From Owenia fusiformis (Eukaryota; Annelida; Polychaeta; Sabellida; Oweniidae), in contig CAIIXF020000011.1 of assembly GCA_903813345.2 (NCBI GenBank), positions 18,337,754-18,397,753 of the forward strand: a stretch of 60,000 bases of DNA. Direction: 5' to 3'. Position numbers and translations under genes: made by a program. The notes below the pieces were generated by a model. The model saw only the letters and a list, made by a program, of their open reading frames with translations, searched no databases and had not been told where the DNA came from. This document shows, piece by piece, positions 1-12,100 of the stretch. Numbering within the stretch: the stretch's first letter is position 1; each line of letters opens with the position of its first letter.

Positions 1-1667
1 CCCAACTTACTATACCATACTGATACCATTCTTTCCCTTCACGGCACATTAAAGGACCCCCTGAATCATATTGACATGCATCCAGTCTTATGGGTACATT
101 TTCAGGGTTAATAGCAGTTGCACAGAACATCTTGTCAGTCACCTTTGCTGTATCATTTGGGTTTGTAAGAGTACAGTATTCTTCAAGATTAATTGCTGCC
201 TCCAATAAAACATCAGACTTAGAATTATGTATGTCCCTACTATCAGTAGCTCCCCATCCTATAACTTTACATAGACCTTTTCTTAATTTCTTTTTGATAC
301 GTTGATTAAATATGTTGTGAACTGGAAGCTTAATTGGATGTGTATGATTGTTAAACTGAATGGGTGAATCAAGTACAGCGATAGCAATGTCATTATTAAA
401 TGTGTTTATATCAAACTCCTCATGAATGAAAACATCTTTAATCGATTTACTTTGTTCATTAGGTTCTGATGAAGATAATTGATGTTTGCCTGTTTTAACT
501 TCGTAAGACCTTTGAATCCAAGCTTTGCTATTTTTATATGGAGGTTCAACCATCATATAAAAACAATGAGCAGCTGTTAGAATGTGATTTGGACTGAGAA
601 TTGTGCCACCACAGCGAATACTACCTGCATAATATATAGCAACCGCCCATCTGTAATTGAATCTAGGAGACACCTCATTTCCCCCTGGGATGATTGGAAT
701 TGCTTCAGTTAAAGCAATCCCTGGTTGTGGACATTGTGCTGGGGGCTGGGGAAGACATATATCCATGCTCAGTTCAGTGTTACGCTGTGATTCTTCACAT
801 TTTCTTATCTTGATCTTTTTTCCACATGAGTTAACTGGGCATGGAGAAAACTCTGAGTATTCACCTACATTGGATAGATAATAATTATGCAATAATTGGA
901 TTTATGAAATTATAAACAGTTTGTTGAGGGGAGAAGTACATATGAAAGTATATAATAAATGAAGTAAGAATGATCCATCCCCTGGACAAAGATCACATGA
1001 CTGATGTCAAGGTCAGGAGGTAACTGGGACTTCATTATTCCACTGAACTTCAAAGAAGTATGACTGTTGAAAACAATTGTTATTGATTACTTTATTTGCA
1101 ATTAGGACTATCATCACCTTATTTCACTTCAAACATTGTATTGTTATTAAATCTACACCAAAATTACATACCACATTTGTTTTCACATGCTGTGCTATCA
1201 CAATTGCGAATGTTGTTCGATTCACATGTACATTTTGTACAACCATCCAGTTCAGTCCATTCACCTTCAGAGTTTCTGTGGATGTTCCCAGAATTATCAT
1301 AGCACGCTGAATCCACACAGCACATGGAGTAAAGATTCTTTCCAGAAGGATCTGTGACACAAATATATTTTTCTGGCCCTGGTAATGTGTTACAACTTAT
1401 GCTATGTCCTCCTCTACATTTATATGGAGCATTCGTCGCTTTGTCAATAAAAGGAATGCAACTTTCTGGAAAGCTCTTCTCTCTGCAGCACACCCCATCC
1501 ATTTTATTACACCTGTACGTGTTTGGGCAACTCCATTTAGGCCATGTGTTTCTATTACATGTTGCAGTTGGGTGCGAAACGCATGGTTTCTTCCCCTTCC
1601 CTTCGGTCGATGTTACCAGAATCAAAGTAGCAAGAAAACACACGATAGTCACCTTAGCGAGCCTCAT
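1..1667 (-). CDS. Secreted multidomain trypsin-like serine protease (3' end beyond window)
   Basis: Two exons are visible: 1667-1172 (ATG at 1667, donor GTATGT) and 864 to beyond base 1 (acceptor TAG), joined in phase 1. Residues 1-23 look like a signal peptide. Residues ~28-165 are cysteine-rich, with a WAP-like part and then a VWC-like module ending ENKC. A TSP1-like stretch (EFSPCPVNSCG, ~170-188) precedes the protease fold. The catalytic triad is complete: His265 in LTAAHC, Asp324 in NNDIAI, Ser433 in DSGGP. Asp427, six residues before the catalytic serine, predicts trypsin-like cleavage after Arg/Lys. Two oddities: the oxyanion-hole residue usually glycine is Tyr431 (CQYDSGGP), and the activation site reads EAIPIIPGG, with no Arg/Lys before the new N-terminus. 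The reading stops at IVSW at the edge, so the terminal helix is not seen. A secreted immune or clotting-type protease is plausible; the substrate cannot be told. Confidence 0.9.
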
Positions 1668-2149
1668 ATTTGCTTATTCTTGTTTGCTGGATGATTGAAT
1701 TGTCTTCTTCAGTTGCGATATTCAAACTAAACTTATTTGATATCAGCATAAAAAGCATTTGTGGTTGTTCGTATTCTGTGGTGTGATGTGAGGTTCCGTC
1801 AACTGTGCAAACATCCCCCAAATAAAATATTTAGAATGTGATGTAGAATTAAACAGGTAAAGATCATGGAGGGATTTCTATGTGTTATCATACACAGTAT
1901 AGACAACATTTTTGTAGGTAGACCAGAAAAATGGAACAATCGTTATAACAGATAAAGAAAAAGATTGTTTAAAAGGCAAAAATGAAAGAGATATTTTAGA
2001 ACATGATTCATATGATAGAAAACAACACATTCTGGTGTCCCACAATATTGAGTTAAAACGACTTTCTGAGCACTGACATTTCATTATACTTAACCACAGA
2101 AATAAATGGAAATAATCAGCCTTATTCAAGTTTTTAATAACCTCACAAA

Positions 2150-2230
2150 ATTTTTTTTATTTATTTTAAACCAAAGTTATTAATATTATATGTATTAATT
2201 GACATTTTGGTAGTATATTCACAACATCAA
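2150..2230. repeat. Fragment of dispersed repeat shared with UTP20 intron 21
   Basis: The run from 'taaaccaaagttattaatat' to 'ttggtagtatattcacaaca' closely matches 13850-13905, inside the tandem-core element of UTP20 intron 21, in the same orientation. It is a short, end-less relic. Confidence 0.55.
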
Positions 2231-2728
2231 TCAATGTCAAAGTCTCAAAAAATTTTCCGCTCATGAAAAGTAGCAATTTGAATTACACAAGAACAAACAC
2301 AAAGGGCAACATTGGTGGCAATACACGTCATAGAGCTGATATGTTGGAACAATGCAAAGACCAGAGCTAATAGATCACTTTTACCCTCTAACAATCCAAC
2401 AACCCAACAATCCAGTGGCATCATTTGTAGATAACCGAGATCGATCAGTTTTATGCACAATTTGGTTTTATAAATTACCTCAATATCCTTTTATCGTGAA
2501 TATGAACAGAGCTTGAATAAATAGTCGCATAGAATCTTTATTGCTTTATTACTTTTTATTGTTATTACATGCATTTAAACAATGCAAATGTACAATAAAC
2601 TTTTTTTCTAATATTTCTAATATGTTTGAGGTAATTACCAAGTTATTTTGAGAATATTGATGATAGTCCTGCATCAAGTCTTTGGTCCTTTCTGCCAGAC
2701 CTTGTTTCCTAACATTTGCACATGGAAA

Positions 2729-2930
2729 TGTGCAGTTTATGAGGGATTGATACATGAGAAATGATTGCAGTACACATGCCTCTCCTTAAAGTACACTGGA
2801 TGCCATCTGTTATAATACATCGGGGTGTACAATTTATGAGGGATTGATACAAGAGTAATGATTGCAATACACATGCCTCTCCTAAAAGTACACTGGATGC
2901 CATCTATTATAATTCCAACCTTATTCACAT
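2729..2930. repeat. Two-copy tandem duplication, ~100 bp unit
   Basis: Two adjacent units share 'tttatgagggattgatac', 'acacatgcctctcct' and 'gtacactggatgccatct' with few differences. Unit 1 is about 2733-2812 and unit 2 about 2829-2912. No coding content. Confidence 0.8.
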
Positions 2931-3103
2931 AACATCTTGTGTTGCTTTTTTCTCTGCAGTTTATCTCTGTATATTTTTGTTTTTGTGCTTCAAACCAACA
3001 TGTATACTGTAAAACTTAAACTTCTCTTTATACACATGTAGTAAATTAATATAATATTTGTCTAATTAAGTTGATTATTTGTGTTTGCTAAACATATTTT
3101 CAG

Positions 3104-6100
3104 ATTGAGCATATTTGTGACGGAGCCAGAACAGAGTGCTGTTGTGATTGGCCTGTTGATTCCATTCCTGGCTGCAAATGTCAGTCTAAATCAAGAGACT
3201 GGGCTCAGTATACTCAAAACAGTCTGTAACCTCATAAGGCTGGTGCATAACCCTGGCCAGTTTATACGGTAAGACATAACTGGTATTTTTTCAGAACATA
3301 GAGCATATATCATGTTGAAACAATTTTAGAACGGATTAATAAGAATGGAATTCTTGAGTTTTCTAATGAAATGCCAAACAATGGGAAAATGAAAAGGTTT
3401 GTATCTTACAGTAAAACCTGTCTAATTGAACACCTTTCTGAAAAGTATTAGATATTTTCCATTGACTTACATGTTACTAAATCCTCTCTGTAGAGAATAC
3501 CTGTTTACAAGGAACAGTTTTGGCCAGTCTTGAGAGCTTTCCTTGTTCGCAGGCTTTACTGTAATAAGCTTCCTTCAACCAAGCATTTTTGACAGTTTTA
3601 AAATAAATATATTAATTCATATGTAAGTACATTTTATTTCAGACCTATCTGTAGATTATTTAGTGCAATTGACGATAGGATGGCACGTAATGCTCTCTGT
3701 GATGTCATACGTGTCATTGGAGACAAAAACGAGTCCCTGAAAAAACTTGCCGATTTGCTATGTAAAGTAAGTCACTTGAAGATGACTTAAAATCCAGCAT
3801 TTATTCTTTCTGCACATTTATGAAAGGTTGATCAAACCTTGCGACTAATTCAATTCATTTGACAATTTGTAATTTTTTCAAACTATTTTAAACAATTTAA
3901 TAGGATAAAGATATTGGAAATTGTCCCTTTTGACATTTCTTTTTGAATGTTAACTTTTTGTTGCAGTTGAACTCCTGGGACAAGCGCAGAATGGAGGAAC
4001 CTGACTATAACCAGAGACTGGATGCTTTCAGGGAAATTAACTCAATTATCGCTAACATGAAAATGGTGGATGAGAATATGGTGCTAGCTCTATACCATAA
4101 TTGCTGCCATGTCATATCTAAGGTAGGAATATGGAGCTAGCTCAGTAGTTTAATTTATTCAGTATTTTACAATTTTTACTCATAAAAATTGTTTAAAATT
4201 TTTTTTAATCCAGGTAATTTATTCTTTACAAAATATGTTTATTTTCTTCCAACACAGATGAATGACATGTCACTGCGAGAGAGTGCCACCTATTGTATCA
4301 CAGAACTAACTAAGAGATTGGCAGGTCTAGAGATGACACAGGATACACAGAGACTTCTCATAGTGGAGACACTTGTACCTCTAGTCAAGTCTGGCATGCG
4401 CCTCAAAACAGAGGTAAATTAATTTTGAGGTTTTCAATAGGTTTTGATTGTTTTTAAGTAATTTAGACTATGGCTTGAACAATCAATTTTTGTTCTACAA
4501 GTTTTCCAACATTCATACAAGTTTACAATGTTTCTTTAAATGTCAATTCATTTCTGTTTGTATTCTTACAGGTTCAGAGACATGAGTTTATCTCCGTACT
4601 CAATGTTCTGATAAAGCACTACACCACCCCCGCAGTATTTCAAGACCTTGACCAGTTATCAGACCCTGACCCAGAGGCAGATTTCTTCGAGAACATCAAA
4701 CACATCCAGGTTCACAGACGGGCAAAAGCACTCAGGAAACTAGTCCGATATCTCGGAACTAAATCATTAAAAACTGAATCTCTGACATCATACTTGTTGC
4801 CATTGGTAACTAGTTTTCTTGGTGAAGAGTATCTGAAGCAGACAAACTTGATTGATGCCACAATTGACACCATTGGTGCTATTAGTAAACGGTTACCATG
4901 GCCACATTATCTGTTGTTGCTACGGCAGCATTTAGGCTCATTGACAAAGGTTTCGCTTACTAACCAGAAAGTGACTGTAAGATTGTTGGTGGCCATCTTG
5001 GATTCCTTCCATTTTGATCTCAGTGCATCTAAAGGTTTATATGACAGTCATCCTATTAAAAAGAAAACAGCTACAAAAGATAGTGACAACAAAAATGATG
5101 ATACAAAACTGGACGAAATGGAAGAAGATGCTACTATAGAAACTGACACTGATCCAGTTGCTATGGAGACAGCAGAAGATGAGAAAGTCACTGAGAGTGA
5201 AGACACAGAGTGTAAGATTGAGAAAGTGAAATGCCCCAGTGGGTTAGCAACCAGAATACACAGGATGATTGTGAAGATTACCCTACCACAACTACACAAA
5301 GTGCTCGTGAAAAAGGTGAAAATATTGTGAAGTTTTTGAATTTCAATTTTCAAAATGGCTGCCTTGTAATTTACCCAGCATGCCAAGAACCTTGTCAGAT
5401 CTGCCTGCTCTTGCATCTAAAAACTTGAAATTAAGTCATAGCTTTTTAGTGAGGTGTTAGAATACCTTTTGATCTTTTAATTGTCTCCATTTAGGCTAAG
5501 ACTGATGGCGAACATAAGATGTCTGGGGGTTCTAAATATGCTGAGGATGAAGAGATCCTACGTGTTCCCATAGCTCTGGCTATGGTAAAACTGATGCAGC
5601 ATCTTCCTAAGGCAAGCTTAGAGAATAACCTACCAGGGTGAGTAGAAAATGATAATGGAAACATATTTTAACGATGCCAATATAAATCCAGCATAAATTC
5701 AGATATCTGTTATAATTACCCTTATGAAAAAGACAACTATTAGGATTGATAGATGATATTACAAATTGAAAGAGAATCTTCATTTCAAGAGAGTCAAAAC
5801 CACAACATGTGATAAAATTTGAATTGTATCTTTACAGGGTTATCCTCAAAGTATGTCAATTCCTGAAATCTCGGGCTAAAGATATCCGTGTCTCTGCCCG
5901 GGATACGCTCATCAAGATAATGGAGAGTGTAGGGCCCAGGTATTTGGGGTATGTCTTACATGAGATGAGAGGCACATTGACCAGGGGGTACCAGGTAATA
6001 TAACAATAGTAACACATAATTCAAATCTTGCATACATTGAAGTTTGATTTATAATTCTATAGTGCACTATATTTGTTAATTATATGCTCATTATTGAGGT

Positions 6101-9100
6101 GCTCTGCATTTTAGTTAAAATAGGCTTCATACGATATGATGAGTGCACAATTCTAGCTCAATGTATAGTTTAATCTTAAGGTTCTGAATTGTTTCTTGGA
6201 TGGTTCTACATATTGATGTATTTGTATCTTGTATCATTGTACAATGTATATAATTTATCTACATGTATTTCTATCCATAAATGTTTTGATATATTCATAT
6301 TCCAGCTTCATGTGTTGTGTTTTACTGTGAACTCCCTCTTACATAGTCTCACCAGTGTAGTTAGTCCTGGAGACTTTGATTCCTGTTTAGGACCTCTTGT
6401 GAAGGTAAGGATAATATCTTATAATTTTCCATTAATAAATTTGGTTTCAATTTTTGGCTTTCACGAGCTTGTGGAATCACCCACTTGTCAATCTGCCCAT
6501 TGTCCTTCCATCTGTCCGTCCTTCCATCTATCCATACATGAACAATTTTCAGACAAATGAAAACTACTTTTCATCTGAACCAGTGCTCTGTGATATGGGG
6601 TCCATACTGGTAATTTATAACATTACTGCTCCTGTTTTTGTCTTGTTTTGAAGAAATCTGCTTCTTGTCAAAATATTACATTTTTGAAAGCATGAATTTT
6701 CACCATGAAAAGTCACTGAATGACTCCTTTTTAGCTCACATGGTGAGCTATTGTATAAAATGACCCTACCTGTCAAGAATTATGATTCTGAACTGGAATC
6801 ATTTACTTATCTTGACAAATGTGTGAAAAATAGTTTCATTTAAAAAGGATTAAAATATTCTTGTCTTCCATGTTGCAGGTATTCAATGAGGAGTTATTTG
6901 GAGAGGTTGCTGAAGAAAAAGAAGTTGCTGGTATCACTGGCAAACTGTTTGAAGCCAAGACTAGTAAGAGTTACGACTCATATGAGATCATAGCTCGCTT
7001 TGTTGGTGCTGAGTCACTAGGCCAGTTGATACTGCCTTTGAAGGAGGTAAGGTTTTCAACTTGAGAAATTTTATTTTAACATTCTAATGTAACCTTAGCT
7101 AGAGTAACAGCTATTGACTGCTTCTTTGCAATCAATATTAAGGTATTAAAGTTGAATTTGATAAAGATGTAAAAAAAACAAAAAGAGAATAAAGAGTATA
7201 AAGTGATCTGAGATTACTCGGGGTTTGATAAAACATATGGGTACATATTGAAATTGTGGACATTTTTTTGATAAAGTACAAAACAAAATATATTGTCTCT
7301 AAAATTCATGTACATGTTCGAGTATATCAAATTTTGTGTTAGATATTGGAGTCCAGTATGAGTCACAAGAACACGAAGAAGCTGATTGAGGTGTTACGCA
7401 GAGTGTCCATAGGGCTTGTAGAGAACACAGGTCTTACTATAGAGAAGATGCTCATCTTTTCACATGGACTGACACAGGATGCTCTGCCCATTATCACTGA
7501 GAAACAGAAGTGAGTTTTAGTGACTAGCAGTGATCTCCCCAGCATTAAAGCAAGTGGGCGCAACACCCACTTGGGATTTTGAAAATAACCTTGCGCCCAC
7601 CTGAAAATCCATTTGCACCCACTTGAAAATGAGAAAAACCATAAAAATGGGCTGTGTTGTGTTCTGTCAACTGCTTGTTAAATGTCAAACTGGGCAAATT
7701 GACAGTGATTGGGCTACATACAGTAACATTTGTTCGCCATTTACCCACAATGTATATCTTCCAGTACATAACCCTTAAGCCTGTAAATTGGAATTACTCT
7801 GTAAGTGGAACACCCCCTTAAGTGGAACACTTCAAAGTTTTATTATCCATTCTTCCAATATAAAATAACATCTTTAAGTGAAACACCTCCCAAATGGAAC
7901 ACTATTTTGAACTACCACTTGGTGTTCCACTTACACAATGTTTGTTTACCTGTATATTGTTCACTATTTCCAGGTCTAAGGGAAATGCTAAACCAGCTGC
8001 TGATCCTCGATTCAAGCCTACAAACACCTACATTGTGCAGGCCTTGCCCACTCGTGGTGGTGTCAAGCCCCCCACTAACACAACCACGAATGCACATATC
8101 CTGGTAGAGTTTGCCCTGCAGGTAAGGGCTTAAGAAAATTAATGTTTTTAAAACACTTTTTAAAAGTGCTGTTTTGGCATTGCCTTGTGCTGATGGTCAT
8201 ACATGGCACATCTGGGCATACAGGTACCATACAGCCTAAATGTTGTCATTAAAATTCCTGGAATATTGCCGTTCAACTTGAAAATTATACAGATGCGAGA
8301 GCTTAGTGCCAGGATCTGATTCTGTTTTAGACATGTCTGGTAAATAACTTGGTGTTCATTTTGAATTTTATGATAAAAAGAGTGATATTTATCACTGTAT
8401 GTCTTAACGATTAGATCATAGTATTTAGGGGTATCCTTATTGCTATGACGTGTTGTAAATCACCCCGCAGCGCTGAATTACTTTATGGGAGTACCAATTT
8501 GTTATTTTCCAGTTGCTCCACTTACTACTGAAGAGAGCTAAGTTGCTAAGTACCAATGTTGAACATCTCCAACTGTTGGACCCTTTTGTTCCTATACTGG
8601 CTGACTGCTTGCATTCCAAACATGTCAAGGTAAGAAAATCATCGATAAATGTATAGCTATGGTACAGTGGAATATACTGGAGGTCAATTAGCTTATGACT
8701 GCATATGACTAAATAGGATCCCCACATATCAGATAGGCCACAAAATGGTTGACAGGGTGGGTTTTCTGGTACTGTATTACAAAGTGGAAAATGAATTGCT
8801 GGTATCAGAAGCTTGTATTCGCAAAATGCAACATTTGGCTGTTGGCTACTGGATTAACCTACTGTTTTATGACCAACTCATTTAAATATGAATGGAATAG
8901 TGACATTACTATTCATATTTGAATGTGTTGCCCATAAAATAGAAGGTTGATCCGGTAGCCAACAGCCGAAAGTTGCATTCGCGAATACAAACTTAGATTT
9001 TTAAAAAATCATCATTGAAAAGGCGGCAGCACTAAACCGTCTGGTAATCTCATTACACTGATAAGATGGATTCTTTTTTTCTGATTGAATTGAACAAAGT

Positions 9101-12100
9101 ATCATCATTCATATTTTTCTCTATTGTAGACAGCATCCACAGCCTTGCGATGTCTCAGTTGGGTCGCAAAGTTCCCCCTCCCTGCCATGAAAGACCACAT
9201 AGAGAGAGTAACAAATGGAATGTTCCTAATTCTACATAACTATACATTTGCTGGGTCGGCACATGGAGACAATGCCGAACTCATCGTAGTTTGCTTTAAG
9301 GTACTGCTATCCTAATGTTTTCTTTACTTTTTAAAATGTTTCTAATTAGTTTTTAATTGTGTAACGATTTGTTTGGCATGGCTTTTTAACATCAATTTAA
9401 TGGGTAACCAAACTTAGAAGTATTCCACTAATGGAGGCATTCCACCCACAGAGGTTCATTTTATTATACATTAACTTAATGGGTAACAGAAAGTATTTCA
9501 TGAATAGAGGTGTTTCACTAACAAAAGTGTGACACTTAATAGGGGTTTTTATGTACATAGACTGCACAATTTTCATCTCCTGTTGCTTTGTTCCAGGCGT
9601 TGACAATAGTTGTGCGAGATATCAAATACCACTCAATCACTGAGAAACAATTGCATGTACTTCTGGGATACATAGAAGAGGATATTAGGGACCATCAGCG
9701 CCAGGCAACAGCATTTGGACTATTGAAGGTAAGGCTTTATCAAGAGGGACATTCAACAAATGTATTCAATGGAGCATTTTTGATGGTTTCAAAAAGTGAT
9801 CAAAAATTATTGATTAGAAAGAAGTTATTATTTGGAAACACTCTTCTTGTTTTAGTGTTGTAGATTCCTGAGTTGTCAGTATATACAGTAGAATTGAATG
9901 TTTGTTTATTCTTTTTTAGGCTGTTTTGGCAAGGAAACTACAAGTACCTGAAATGAAGGAGGTTATCAGTAAAGTTCAGGAGTTGTCAGTCCAGTCCGAT
10001 TTTTCTCATATCAGGCTACAATGTAGACAGGTATGTGCATGAACTGGTTGAACTTTTCAATATTCCTCCTTGAAAAAATGCAATATTTTAGTCATCTGTG
10101 TGTCGAGTAGGTGGATGCCACATGAAATTTGTCATCAAATTCCAGAAAATGTTCTTACCTGTTGAACTTGAAATTTAAAAAGAAGCATGAGCAGGTTAGC
10201 AGCAAAATCTGATTAGGTTTTGAACATGCTGGGGAAATTACATGGCAGCCATTTTGCCCTCCACATGTTGATTTATGTGAAAAAGAAATCTAAATCGATG
10301 GAAAGGTGACAAATAAAGAAGCCGATCACTGACAGAACCAGTCATCTGCTGAAAAGAAATTGAGGGGAGAAAATCACTGAAAATTTAGTTTAGATACTTG
10401 TCTCTATTCCAGGTTGCCTTGCAGTACTTACTGGACTACCCCCTAGGGAAGGAACTGAAGTATCACCTCGACTTCTACATGGCTCAGATGAACTACAGAC
10501 ATGAGGCTGGAAGAGAGAGCATTCTCGAGATGTTGGCCACTATATTCTCAAGCTTCCCACAGGTACATATCAAATTGCTTCTATTGTAATTGTCTGTTTG
10601 AAATGATCATTTAATCACTACTGAGAAATTGTGACATTGTTATAGCCACTATTTTATTGTGACCAGCATATGAGATATCTGCATCAGTAGCTGTAACAAT
10701 TTTGTTACATTCTTAATGTCACCACCAGAAGTGGTAACATATTGTTATAGTCCAACTATTTGTGGACAGTTTTTGATCTTATTTGTGTGTGATTTTCGAA
10801 CTCCTTAGAACTCCTTGTAGAACTGACTTTGTCTAGGAATTGTGAAATTGTTCCCATTTTCTACATTTTCTGTCAGTTAAGTTAATTTTATTTGTATTTT
10901 TGGTCTATGTGGTTTTTTTAGGGAGTAGTCATTAAAGATATACATTTGAGCAATATAATAGTGATTACTTTAGTTGCTTACCTTCATTTACTACTAACCA
11001 TATCTCTTTTACCATTTTCTTGATCTCACCTTAGTTGGGGGATAATTCATGGGTGGTCTTTTTGGGGGAGGGTTGGCGGGTATATACTCAGATATCAAGA
11101 GCTACCTCCAGCCTCAATAAAAAATGGAAGGAAATTGATGATTTTCTGCTTATGCGCGCTGACCTACATTGAACTGTTTTTCCTGGCAACCAGTTTTGTT
11201 TACATGCAAACTTCAGAATTGAAATGTTATAATTGACTAACTCCCATAAAAAACACATAAAACCAATTAATTTATTATTAATTGTTATTTAATCTTATCA
11301 ATTGTCTTTTTGTTTGTAGCAACTAATCACCCAGTATGGTGGTTACTTCTTTGTTCCTATGGTAACCAGAATGATAAATGATGACTCAGCAAAATGTCGG
11401 AAACTTGTATCACTGGCCATCAAGTCGTTGCTCGATAAGGTAAGTTTGAGCTAATGTTACTTGGTATGAAATCTATAGTCGTTCACCATACCCTGGTTGC
11501 CCCTGCCCTGCCTCTTGTATAATATCTGTCAAACAAACCCTGCATGGGGAAGTTGATAGTGGGTTGAACTCAATTAAAGTTTGTTTGTTAATGGTGACAT
11601 GCAACGAGGAAGAACATTGCCTAAAAGCAAAATGTGACTAATACCTTCAAGCTGTTAGTACCTCTGATTCATACAGAGTGAATTTGTTTAAATCATTACT
11701 TTGTAATTTGAATATTGATTTTGCAATTACATATTTGCCTGTTTGCTGTTATTCCAGTTGGAAAGCAATACTAGAGATGAGCTCTTCTCATTGGTTGTCG
11801 TGTGGCTTAAAGATGACAAAGTGATGCACCGGAGACTCGGGTGTGTGGCTTGTGGATTATTTGTGGAAGTTGAATCAGGAGGATTTGAGCGCCATCTAGA
11901 AAATATCTTACCCATAATGCAGTCTCAGATTGACCCTACACGCTTTGCAAACATTGTAAGTAACTGTGCTCAATATATATTTCTAAAAATATGACCACTC
12001 AACTACCTATTTCTGGAGATTAAGAAGCTTGTTAAACAAGAAAAATCCTGAAAAACATCTCACAGATTATTTTGTATCTTAAGCATTTTAGTGATGTCAG

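Larger units (their letters stand above)
1668..3103. other. Stretch between protease 5' end and first visible UTP20 exon
   Basis: No further exon of either gene could be supported here. It holds the 5' flank of the protease, a short piece of the dispersed repeat also seen at 13.85 kb (2150-2230), a tandem duplication (2729-2930), and AT-rich DNA. If UTP20 continues to the left of the window, all of this is UTP20 intron. Confidence 0.5.
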
